Shown here piece after piece: positions 24,661-35,492 of a stretch of 64,000 nt of DNA; position 1 is the first letter of the stretch; each line of letters begins with the position of its first letter. Position numbers and translations under genes: made by a program. The notes beneath the pieces were generated by a model that did not search any database, had not been told where the DNA came from, and saw only the letters and a program-made list of their open reading frames with translations. Source of the DNA: Fomes fomentarius (taxonomy: Eukaryota > Basidiomycota > Agaricomycetes > Polyporales > Polyporaceae); assembly GCA_022606135.1 (NCBI GenBank), contig JABYQN010000010.1, forward strand, positions 1,178,001 through 1,242,000, read 5' to 3'.

Positions 24661-26888
24661 TCAGCGTTTCGCCTTTTTGGGCTTCGCGTCCGCATCCACG
24701 TCCTTAACACGCTTCGCCGCCGAGGTGTTGATGTTGCCCGCAGCCTGCTCAGCGCGGAGCCACGTCTCGCACTCTTCCTTTGTCCCCTCTGGATTTTCAA
24801 GCTGCCATTCGACGACGCGCGTCAGGACTTGCCCGGTCCAAGGGCCCGGGTTCGTCGCACCAAGGGCCTTCACCACCTCCCGTCCCTGTACCGAAGCGAA
24901 ATGAAAACACAGGACCATTGTCAGTTTCCAGTGAAGAACGTGACGGGATGGAACAATAGCAACACGAACATCAAGTATCGGCTTGGCGGCCACGGCGGCC
25001 GCTAGGCCGAGCTCCTCAATTCTGGCTGCGAACCTGTTGTATGCTACGACTCTGCTCGACGCGGCCGAGACTGCGAATTCACCAATATAGAAGATGAGCA
25101 TGTAAAACAGGTACGCATTTTAGGGAGAACGTTCTTACCATCAATCGAAGCCGCCCCGTCGCTCCACAACGCTGCCAGCTCCTGGGAGAGGGCGAAGAGC
25201 AGCGACGAGGCCCAGTGCGAGCCGTTCACTGGATTGAGCACGTTCTTTTCTCGCAACAGCACGCCTATCCAGGGCCGCTCCGGCTTATCCATCTTGCCGG
25301 CTTCCCAATCCGTGACACCTTTCTGCAGGATCTCTGTAGCGGAGAAGAGGGCTGGGATGCCATCGGAGTAGTGATGTTGTACGCCGAGTTTCAGGCCCTC
25401 GCGGATCACAGCCTCTACTGCCGGACGAACTTTGCCTTTTGATTGCGTGTAGGTGAGACCTCCATATGGCGTTAGTGCAGCAGCGAGGTAGAGGCGTCGG
25501 CTGGTGGATGATGACGTATCGGACAACAGGAGCGGATGAAGGGCAGGAAGGGAAGGGATGTGAAGTCCAGACAGACTAGTCGTCGTGGAAGCGGCAGGGT
25601 CGGAGAGGGCGTGAAGGACAATGGCTGCACGGAGTGCAGCGTGCGGTGACGACGGCGCTTCAGAAAGCTTTATGCCCACGTTCTCCGGTATGTGGAAGAC
25701 CGATGAGTATAGCGATAGCCCATGAATCAGGTCGATAGACAAGAGCGGATTGCGTCCTATGTGCCATGATTAGTCCTTCGCACCACAGATGTTATACCGG
25801 GTCGTCTCACCTCCCACCATCTTGTCCAATTCTTCGCCCACGCGCTCGCGGCTGATCTTCACTTTGAGGGCCTCCTGCACGGTAGGGATCAGATGTGGCC
25901 GTTAGAAGCACCTAGTACATGGCCGCACCTGGATGACAGGATCCTTGGCTGCTTCCTGTAACTCCGGGACCATGGTAAATCCAAAGCGGCTTGCGAACCG
26001 TACACATCTGAGGACACGTAGAGGATCATCTGTGAAGGTCTCTCGTGGGGACAGAGGAGTCCGTATGATGCCGTTCTGCAAATCGTCAAGTCCCTACTTC
26101 GACAGCGTGAGCATGTGTCATGCGAGATATTTTTGTATGTTTACTTTGCCAGTATGATCCTCGATCTCTCTTGAGTGGACGTTGTAGAAAAGTGTGTTGA
26201 TCGTGATATCTCGTCTCATAGCATCTTGGAGCGGAGTCCCGAATTGCTGCAGGGTATAAGCTCGTTTGAGGTACTGAGTGACCACAGTGGTGACACGTCT
26301 AACTCACCACTTGTGTAGGAATGCGACTGCTCTCGGCATACTCCTCGCTTCTCAGGTTGACGAAGTCTAGCTCGATCCCGAGCACCGTCGTGCGAGCAGT
26401 CTCAAGATGTTTCGACTGGTCTGGGTTGCTTTCAATCTTCGCGATACTCTTCACGGGGAGATTCTTTGTAGTCCTGCAAAACTCCACAAATCGCTCCGCG
26501 AACGGCACGCCCATCATATTCTCAAGCGCGATGTCGATGTCATTGCATTGAGAGTCAAGTAGCTGCCACAACCATGGAGGATAGATACACAAGCAACATA
26601 TCCAGACAAATCAAGACTGTATCTTCTTGTTGATGTAGAATCTGAGCATACCTTGTCCCGTACCCATCCTCCGGCAATCCTACACGATGTTTCAATGCCT
26701 TCGGTCTCTTTCAACGTACGTGTGCATTGATCGAGAAGACCACACAATCCATCCTCCTCTTCCGTCAGCTGGATCACCATCGTTTGCGGTAAAGGTACAC
26801 GCCTCCAGTAGAACGAGCGGGCGAGCAGAAAGCCTCTGGGATGCGTATAGGTCGGAAGACGGCGTGAAGCAGATAGCAGAAGCCGCAT
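24661..26888 (-). CDS. CCA1: tRNA nucleotidyltransferase (CCA-adding enzyme)
   Basis: Adds the CCA triplet to tRNA 3' ends. From the 26888 start, residues 1-36 are Arg/Leu/Ser-rich with no acidic residue (MRLLLSASRRLPTYTHPRG), a mitochondrial presequence. A second Met at codon 37 (base 26780, MVIQLTEEEDG) begins the shared enzyme body. Class II motifs follow: CRIAGGWVRDKLLDSQCNDI with DIAL (catalytic DxD), QFGTPLQDAMRRDITINTLF, DHTGK, DDPLRVLRCVRFASRFGF and the helical C-terminal body. A phase-0 intron (CTTGAT|GTTCGT..CAG|GGACGG) joins PILD to GREVVKALG. The end is Lys-rich KPKKAKR (possible nuclear signal) with stop at 24661. About eight exons. The two in-frame starts match the dual mitochondrial and cytosolic/nuclear targeting known for yeast CCA1. 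Confidence 0.92.
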
Positions 26889-27189
26889 ACAACGGTGTCG
26901 CGTTTGTTTCGAGTACTAGGATGTCAGACAGAAGAAGATCAGACAGCTGGGAGTTAATGATTACGATAATTCAGGGCTCAGGACCATAGGAGGATGTGGT
27001 TTTGAAGAGATCGTCCTATGTAAGCCGCTGCTCGTCGACAAGCTGTTGTGGCAGTGTTAGCTGTCCACCATCTTTCCTCTTCGGGCACACTCGTGAAGCG
27101 AAACCTCAAGAAAGAGTACGTCTATGGAAAACCACACACAATACACGATCTGGTACCACAGTCACATAGTTTATAAATATTGCGGTGCC
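26889..27189. other. CCA1 promoter / thioesterase 3' flank
   Basis: A 301-bp spacer between two minus-strand genes. No gene or repeat was recognised. Confidence 0.45.
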
Positions 27190-28055
27190 CTAGGCCAAAG
27201 TAGTCGTCAACCACTCGGCGAAGTCGGCCATTACAGCATCGTTCACAGTGTGCTCCAGTCCCTCATAGCTCCGGAAGACAATCTTGTCGCCAGGGATACC
27301 CAAATCGACGCGAAGGAAGCGAGTGCCATCTTCTCCATACGACAATGGTACTTCCTGGTCTGCCACGCCATGGGACCAGAACACCGGTAAATTTGGTTCT
27401 ATCTGTTGCATTACCTAGGGTCAAGTGGTGAGCACATCGTCTACGATACTATTGTCTTGGAAACAGCGCTGCACCTGTCTGGGTTGCTGAGGTATCCATC
27501 CGGACAAACTGGCGACTCCTCCAAGCTCGTGAAGGGTCGTCAGTGCTGTGATGAGCGACAACGCCGCTCCTTGGCTGAATCCTGCGAGGATGATCTTGGA
27601 CGGGGCAATGCCACTACAAGCCTCAGAGCTTATCAGAGTCTCCAGCCTCGCCACAGAGGCAGATGTGCCAGGCTCATCATAGCAGTTGCAAGGAGGCAGA
27701 TTCTTGATGTCAAACCAGCTGGGGCGCACTCTTCCTTGACTATATGTCACGGGAGCATTGGGTCTATGAATATTCTGTGAGCATCTTACAGTGAGTGGTT
27801 AGCAGCATATGAAGTACCCACGCCTGCGGTAAGATCCACTTAACGCCTGGCAGTCGATCTACGACAGGGCGGATTATGGGCAGCCAGGATTCATTGGTTT
27901 GGCCCATACCCTAGAGTATAGTGAGTTCGTCGACGCAAGTGTAGCAAGATGCTGGTACTGACATGAACGAATACCACGGTGGCCGAATGTGGTTCAGTCG
28001 GGGCAATGACAATTGGTTCAGTTCGACTGGCAGTGGAGGTATTCGATGAAGCCAT
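27190..28055 (-). CDS. Acyl-protein thioesterase 1-like serine hydrolase
   Basis: Alpha/beta-hydrolase of the APT1/lysophospholipase family, which removes palmitate from S-acylated proteins in the cytosol. The chosen start (28055, MASSNTSTASRTEP) precedes HSATVVFVHG and GMGQTNESWLPI. Splicing continues through VKWILPQA and RPSWFDIKNLP to the nucleophile elbow ILAGFSQGAALSL, then SLSGWIP, the acid in SHGVADQEVPL and the histidine in SYEGLEHTV. The C-terminus is ADFAEWLTTTLA with TAG at 27190-27192. The catalytic triad (Ser, Asp, His) is intact. In-frame Mets at 28091 (MKASDSN) and 28142 could extend the N-terminus; 28055 gives the usual family length. It is divergent from VAC8, itself a predicted palmitoylated protein, across about 500 bp. 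Confidence 0.88.
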
Positions 28056-28559
28056 GTGACTGTTTGAGAGGTTTGAATCCGATGCCTTCATCTCGAGGAC
28101 TTCGAGGTTATAAGCTTGTGGCTTGGACCAACAGGCGACCATGACACTAGTTGCGCAGCACTCATCGCCATGGGCTTTGCATCGCCCATCGAAGCCGCAG
28201 TCGAGGGCAGAGGCAGCCGGTCACGTTGTTATTTGCGAATCTCATACTTCCAGTCCGCGGACGCGCATCGCGGATACTGGAGGCCGTTCGAATGCACAGG
28301 TATTATGACGCAGATTGCTGGTTAGACATGCATGTCTCCTCACGTCTCCTCGTCGTCCGGAATGATGAGCAGAGTGGGTTGGACGCCGCTGTTGGGTGAG
28401 GGCGCGTGACCAGAAGTCACAACAGGGACAAACATATTGCCGCCGTTGCTGCGTTTGCCTTCGCGTTGAAGAGGCTGCTTTTCATTCTGTACAACACCCT
28501 CCCTTCCCTCTCCCGGTCTGCCATCTCTCCGCTCGTCCTCTTCATCATCGGTCTATAAC
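28056..28559. promoter_or_regulatory. Divergent promoter region, thioesterase / VAC8
   Basis: A 504-bp spacer shared by two divergent genes. It is C/T-rich close to VAC8 (28440-28550). No specific site is claimed. Confidence 0.5.
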
Positions 28560-31025
28560 ATGGGTGTCGTCTCCAGCTGTTGCGAGTCTTGCTGTGCGTC
28601 TCTGCTTCCCTGCGTTGTGGTATTTTGCTCGTTCTCGCGCCTATTCCTAACATGTGTCGCCTAGTCCGCTCGCGGAGGTCAGCATATGAGCCGTTGTTGT
28701 TGGAGAACGAGCGGGAGGCTGTAGCAGACCTCTTGCAGTATCTGGAAAGTGCGTTGCGCCGCCCATGACATCCATCGTATACTGACGTGGGGTTCACTCG
28801 GGATTGCTCTTCCATCATTTCAGACCGTACCACGACCGACTTCTTCAGGGATTCGCCTCTTGCAGCGTTGACCACACTTTCATTCTCCGACAACGTTGAC
28901 CTCCAACGCAGCGCCGCACTCGCATTCGCCGAAATCACTGAGAAGGAAGTCCGCCCTGTCGGTCGGGATACGCTCGACCCCATCCTCTTCCTCCTCAGCA
29001 GCCATGACACGGAAGTGCAGCGGGCTGCAAGTGCTGCTCTGGGAAATCTTGCTGTAAATAGTGCGTGGCGCTCACGGTTCACTTCCGTCCTGTCACTTAG
29101 GTGCTCCGATAGCCGACAACAAGCTGCTCATCGTGAAGCTTGGCGGTCTTGAACCTCTTATTCGGCAGATGCTCAGCCCGAATGTCGAAGTGCAGTGCAA
29201 TGCGGTGGGATGTGTGACCAACCTGGCTACTCACGGTGAGTTCTTGTACGCCATTCTCGCCATTTCACATTTTCTGAAGCGCGCATGAACATGCTTCAGA
29301 CGACAACAAGACTAAGATTGCGAAATCTGGTGCTCTTGTTCCCCTCACGCGACTGGCTCGCTCTAAGGACATGCGGGTTCAACGCAATGCGACCGGTGCA
29401 CTGCTCAATATGACCCACTCTGGTGCGTTTTACATGAAATTGTTTCTTCGGCTAGATTTATTAAAATATCCTCTTCAGATGAAAACCGGCAGCAGCTCGT
29501 GAACGCCGGCGCGATTCCAGTCCTGGTCAGTTTGCTGAACTCGCCGGACACTGATGTGCAGTATTACTGCACAACCGCTCTCAGTAACATCGCTGTAGAT
29601 GGTAATTTACGATCTTGGTGTATGTTGCATCTGTGCTGAGTATGCGTTCCTCACAGCACACAATCGGAAGAAGCTTGCACAAACCGAGCCGAAGCTGGTT
29701 TCCAGCCTCGTGCAGCTCATGGATAGCCCCAGTCTTAAGGTTCAGTGTCAGGCTGCCTTGGCGCTTCGTAACCTTGCCAGCGACGGTATGGCATTTTGTC
29801 TCGCCTTCATGGCATGCATGCATTGATTGATCCGCTCGGCCTCTAGAGAAGTACCAACTAGAGATCGTCAAGGCTGATGGTCTCACCTCCCTCCTCCGCC
29901 TCCTCCAGTCTACCTATCTTCCGCTTATCTTGTCTGCTGCCGCTTGTGTCCGGAATGTCTCGATCCACCCCCAGAACGAATCTCCCATCATCGAGTCCGG
30001 TTTTTTGCAGCCCCTCATTAACCTGTTGGCATTCAAGGACAACGAGGAGGTCCAGTGCCACGCAATTTCGACGCTCCGTAACCTTGCTGCGAGCTCGGAG
30101 AAGAATAAGCAGGCGATCGTCAAGGCTGGTGCGGTGCAGAGCATCAAGGAGTTGGTTTTGGAGGTCCCGATGAACGTGCAGAGCGAAATGACGGCGTGTA
30201 TCGCAGTTCTAGCTCTCAGTGGTACATCCTGGTCACGTGCTGTTTCTAAGAAAGGCCCGCTAACAAGTCTCTACAGATGATTTGAAGGGACAACTGTTGG
30301 AGATGGGTATTTGTGAAGTCTTGATTCCTCTTACGGATTCGCCAAGCTCCGAGGTGCAGGGTAATAGTGCTGCTGCATTGGGCAACTTGTCTTCCAAGGG
30401 TAAGATCCATGTCCAGTCACATAGCGCCTATTCACTCACCATCCATAGACGGGCGCACGACCACTGACGATTATTCGGCATTTAACGACGTCTGGGACAA
30501 GCCAAATGGCGGTATGCATAGATACTTGTACCGTTTCCTCACGAGTTCAGACGCAACGTTCCAACACATCGCTGTATGGACCATCGTTCAACTTCTTGAG
30601 TCTGGAGGCAAGTTATCACCTTATCCGCATAGTCATCTCTATACTCATCATGACAACTCATAGACCCCCAACTCATAAGTAACATCCGTAACTCGAACAT
30701 CCTCATCCCCAACATCCGCCACCTTGCCGAGACTCGTACCTCCACGCCGACTTCATCTCTCGGTGGCACTCCCCACTCACATCGCTCGGCAACTCACTCG
30801 TACCAGGATACGGAGACGGGCAATGGACAGGGCGAGATCCAGATGCTTGCCCGGCGCATTCTCGACTTCACCGACAGTGAGGGTGTCATGACCCCCAGCG
30901 CGCTCGCATCACAAATCCAGGCCAGCTCGTTCTCGCAGCGCGACGAGAGCGTGGGCGGGCGCGACCACGAAGAACTCCGGAAGAGCGTTCGGGAGGCGTT
31001 CGGTAGCAGCTCTATCGGCCACTAA
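28560..31025 (+). CDS. VAC8: Armadillo-repeat vacuolar protein VAC8
   Basis: Vacuole-membrane scaffold for vacuole inheritance, nucleus-vacuole junctions and Cvt/autophagy. The N-terminus [11 protein letters not shown] has Gly2 for N-myristoylation and Cys7, Cys8 and Cys11 for palmitoylation. Then come [20 protein letters not shown] and [19 protein letters not shown], and about nine ARM repeats with the motifs [84 protein letters not shown] and [14 protein letters not shown]. The C-terminal tail is Ser/Thr-rich and ends SSSIGH with TAA at 31023-31025. Introns fall repeatedly at the ends of ARM repeats. The identity is secure. Confidence 0.94.
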
Positions 31026-32880
31026 TGTGTCTTTTGACCTAGACGCTTGTTAGATACTTCCTTTTCCAGCACTGGTCCTCATCGCGGGTCCTTCGCGACC
31101 GATGGGTGTAGGGTGTGCTGGGTGCCGGGGTACGGACAGTTTGAGACGTTGTCTCTCACATAGCCTCTTGTCGCGCATTACGACAGTGGCAAAGACTCTC
31201 TTGCATGGTCCCTGTTCTTGTTCTCGTGTGTGTCTCCTCTCTGGTTCGGTTCATGCTTTCGTCTGTATCGCATTTTTATTACCTCTGTCTTCGACGGCCT
31301 CTAGTTGTCCTTGTCCATGTCATATGAGATGTCACTTTGCCACTTTCCGCCCATACATACTTCGCCTCCCTCTTGCCTCTCCTGTTGTGACTGCTCATTA
31401 GCCGCGTTACAGTCCCCCTCGAGCTCCTATCTTCACTTATACTTCCAGGACGAGGCATAATCGACGCGATGTATATATGTCCTCCGGTCGTTGGCTTCGT
31501 ATTTCGCGCCTATCCAGATATCTCCCTCTCATGTCGCGTAGTAGTACGCACGCTTATGTTACTCTCCGTACATATTGCTCGCAAGGCAATCTCATCACAT
31601 AACGCATTGCATGTCCTTCGTTTGCTTGAAGGTATTGGTGAGTCACGTATGATGATCTGATGGCAGCGAAATATCTGCTATTCGGTGTCGAACGTGCACG
31701 GAGACCGGAAAGTCCTCAAATTCCTCCCAAAGCCACATATGTTGTGCAAAGGTCGTGTGTTGGAACGAACACCTTGTCAACACGAGTATCGCCCTCAAGA
31801 CGCGCTAGCACGCGCCTGAGGCTGACACCATCGCAAGCAGCAGCACCGTTACGCGTAGTCAATACGGGCGTGGATCAGGTGTGGGCAGGCTCACCCGGGC
31901 CACGCATGTCAGCGTCGACGAGCAGCGGTGCAATGCAATGCGTACTCAATCTTACTGCGTTGGGAATATCAACTTCATAGATAGAGCGATGAACGACGGT
32001 ACACAGATTGTCTGCTTCTGGGCGCGCGCAGTCGAGCTGCGCACGCTGGTCGAGTGCTGCGGCGCGCCGAACACTCGAGTTCACTTCCACGTTCACCGGT
32101 TCGCACTGACAATTTGCGTGCTGACGGATGGTCAACGTCACTATCGCACCGCTCGTGTCTTCTGCTGATTCATGCGCATTCCTGCGTACCTTTGCCACGA
32201 CGGTCCCGGTAATTCGAGGAGGCGGTCGTGTCCTCGATTCCGAGTCTCCGGCGGGGTTCGTTCATATCTGGATTCGTAGGAGAAGATGGGCCTGGCCAGA
32301 TGTCCGGATGGAGAGCGGGGTGCGTGTATTTTTGTGGTGGACTGCGGGAGGCGTGCCACTGTGTTAAGTTCGACCGGGAGTTCTTCCGGAACACATGGTA
32401 GTCAGAAGGAGCGTCTCTGGAGTGGCAGATAGCACCTCCGAGACTGCGAATGACCGACTTTCGTGTGTGCATGAAGTGGTAGTGTGGCTGGAAGGTATTG
32501 TTTCCTGACGAGAACGAGAGGTTACTGGTACCTACTCACCGCCAGAAGAGATTGAGCTCAGTAAGGATTGAAAAATGGATCGGTGTGCGCGGACCGGAGC
32601 GCCCACATCTGGGGCGGAACTTATGGGCGCTTGTGAGATGTGGACTTCTCCACCGAGGTTGACGTTCTCCAGCGAAGGGGATCTTCTCCCGTCTGGCTTT
32701 GTACATATAGCCTCCCTCCGCGACTCTGGTTCGGCTCCTTCTCCTCACCTCGTCCCTGCTTTGCCCACTCTCTAGACTTTCCCCCCCTGCAAACGCCAGG
32801 CTGCGCCTCGGATACTCTACTCCACTCCACGCCCTGTGACCTATTGCCGGACAGTTTTTCTCTCATCCACCACCACCATC
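31026..32880. other. 1.85-kb intergenic region, VAC8 / GH16-1
   Basis: The longest gene-free stretch. Open frames of about 100 codons occur on both strands at 31.66-32.2 kb, but none shows a domain or coherent splicing. The last 250 bp before 32881 are C/T-rich and look like a promoter/5' UTR. Nothing else was recognised. Confidence 0.5.
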
Positions 32881-34599
32881 ATGATTGTGCACATTCCCCT
32901 GCTCGTTTTTCTGCTTGCCAATGTCTACCCCTCTGATGCCGCACTCCTTGGACAAAGCCCCGAGTCGCTCACTCGCGCAGCACGACACGCTCGCCGTCAC
33001 GTAATCAAGCGGAGCTCTGGTCTCTGGGAAGACATGCGGCTCGCGTACGCTGGCCTGCGCCAGCAGCAGAAGCCGCAGGTGCTGGAGAAGCAGTCCAAGC
33101 TGTATTGCACCAATGTGGGCACTGGGTTCACTGGGATAGGCTCGGTGAACGGATCGGAGAACGGCTCCGGGAATGATTCTGGGAATGGCTCTGATGGGTC
33201 GAGTGGGTCGAGCATAACGAGCGAGCCTCTGGCAACTCCCTCATCGTCGTCGGCATCTTTTCCAGCGTCGGGGACTTCTTCCTCTTCAAAGCCATCGTCA
33301 ACGGGTTCCAGTGGTGGCTCTAATTCCTCTTCCCCTTGGAAGGTTGCCCAGAGCTGGGTGGGTAATCATTCGCGGTGTACATATGGCCATATTATTCATG
33401 TGTACTTGCAGAACGGTGGTTCATTTTTCGACGGGTGGAATTTCATCAACGCCCCAGACGTCACGACGCACGGTATCGCACAATATGTAGACCAACAGAC
33501 TGCAGTGAGTCTTGCAATTTTCTTGATTGTATGAGCACCGACCTGATCTGTCTTCCAGAGTTCAGCAAACCTCATAGAGATTAACGATGCCGGTAATGCT
33601 ATCATGAGAGTCGAAACGACACCGACAGTTTCTGGAAATCGCCAGAGCATCCGGATAGAGTCGCAATACACATACTCCGGCGGCTTGGTCATATTGGATG
33701 CAGTGCACATGCCCACAGGTTGTGGTACATGGCCAGCATTCTGGAGTAATGGTGCGCCGATGCGTTCAGCGGTGCGAGTCCTGCTGACGAAAACTAAGGT
33801 CCGGGTTGGCCTACTGGCGGAGAGATCGACATGGTTGAAGGCGTGAACGACTACACGAACAACCAGTTCACTCTGCACACTGCGCCAGGGTGCTCGATGT
33901 CCTCTTCGGATCCTAATGCGCTCGGAATTACCGGGACCCTCACTGCGTCCACTGATTGTGGGGCAGCTACGACCGGGAATGCGGGGTGCGGTGTCAGAGA
34001 CACCGAGTCGAACTCCTTCGGCGCCCCGTTCAACAGCAACGGAGGTGGCGTCTATGCGAGTAAGTTCCGTCCCTATCCATGAAAATCTTCGAGGGCGTCA
34101 GGCTGAGCCTCGTGTGTGATAGCACTGTGGGACGACGACGGTATCACATCGTGGTTCTTCTCCCGTGGTTCAGTACCGGATGACATCGACAGCGGCAAGC
34201 CACAGCCTTCAGGGTGGGGCAAGCCAACTGCATCGTTCCCTGCTTCAACGTGCAAGCCTTCGACGTACTTTTACGACCACATTGCCATCTTCGACACTAC
34301 CTTGTGGTACGCTTTACCGCTCATTGTGACGAGAGAGTTATTTATTGACAAATCTGCACTCCACAGTGGTGACTGGGGAGGAGGCGTGTGGTCTGCTGCC
34401 GGCGTTCCCGGACAGGAGCAGAGCTGTGCGCAGCGCACTGGTGTGGCGGCCTGCGAGGACTACGTTCGTGCCCACGGCAGCGCATTCACCGAAGCTTGTG
34501 AGCATTCATTCTGTTCATTTCCTGTGCACTATCCCTGCTCACTCACTATTTATGACAGACTGGGAAGTCAAGAGCCTCAAGATCTACCAGAAGAGCTAA
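32881..34599 (+). CDS. Secreted GH16 endo-beta-1,3(4)-glucanase (Lam16A-like), copy 1
   Basis: Extracellular beta-glucan hydrolase of family GH16 (laminarinase type). The start at 32881 gives signal peptide MIVHIPLLVFLLANVYPSDA, then a basic pro-like region with dibasic sites (RRHVIKRSS), and a long Gly/Ser/Asn/Thr linker (about 33.12-33.34 kb) likely to be O-glycosylated. The catalytic domain begins GGSFFDGWNF; HMPTGCGTWPAFWSNG leads across an intron to PGWPTGGEIDMVEGVND, with the GH16 catalytic motif ExDxxE intact. The rest includes HTAPGCSMSS, SWFFSRGSVP, QEQSCAQRTGV and the C-terminal YWEVKSLKIYQKS (TAA 34597-34599). Seven exons. It has two introns that copies 2 and 3 lack, after FWSNG and after FDTTL. 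This is the most diverged of the three paralogs. Substrate inferred from Phanerochaete Lam16A-type relatives. Confidence 0.88.
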
Positions 34600-35492
34600 A
34601 CGATAATTCTGCAACCTCGCTCCCCTTGACTGAGTAAACGCATACACGCTCCATTCCGTTCTTGGATCGACAAGCGACAAACTGGAGGCCATCTGTCATC
34701 GTCACTGTCACCGTCACCCCGTCAACAGTCGATCGTTCAGTCGATCCCGATCGCACCGGCCCGCATACACACTTCTCCCCTATGATATAGTAGTCACCAC
34801 CCGGATGAGACAGGAGCGTGACATGGGCTATTCCTAGGGATCAGACATTCTCGCTCGCTGGCTACGGGCTTAACTTCACACGACGCTCATGCCTGCACTA
34901 CGTCGCATGCTATCACTTACACTGCACGGACATTGCTTGCGAGTGCTCAGATGTACACACGATCTTATCGCCGTCAGGGATATTGCCTCGTAGAATAACT
35001 GCGATTATCGCAAGGTGTCGTCGGTGTTGTATTTTGGTCCTATTTGTATTATATGCTCTCCTCTGCTTCCATTTAGTTTTTATCTGTGGTGACTGCTACC
35101 ATGCATGTCCTCAGGATCTATAGGAGTTAGCGAGTCGCCACTCACGGTGTAATCACAGATGCGATATGGATGTCTCGCATACTCTTGGTGAGGTTTCATG
35201 TACGCTATAGTAGCGCTGTCCGATGCAGTATTGAGTAGCCTGTCAGTCAGAAGTCGAGCTGTTGGATTCAACGGACGCAAACGACGGACTCTATTTGAGC
35301 GTCTAGTCCCGCTCACATGCTGAAGACCGGTTTGATCGCCGGCTTGATGTTGGTTTGTCCAGAGCGCGTCTCTCCCTCCGCATCATCAGTTATACCGTAG
35401 AGCCTCTGCCCGTCCTCTCTGGACCAACACCTATCACTACTTCATTACTTCTGCAGATCAGGACGTTCTCACTAGGTGAACGGTAGTCACAT
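34600..35492. other. Intergenic, GH16-1 / GCNA-like gene
   Basis: An 893-bp spacer between plus-strand genes. No protein-coding exon, tRNA or repeat was recognised. The 34.65-34.78 kb part has short GTCACCGTCAC-type direct repeats. Confidence 0.45.

Noticed and set aside
28270..28300. tRNA B-box-like GTTCGAATGC
   Set aside because: It deviates from the GGTTCGANTCC consensus, and no matching A box or cloverleaf arms could be drawn around it.
31660..32198. Opposed ORFs of about 100 codons in the VAC8/GH16-1 spacer
   Set aside because: No domain, no consistent splice partners, and both strands open in the same interval as expected by chance in GC-rich DNA.
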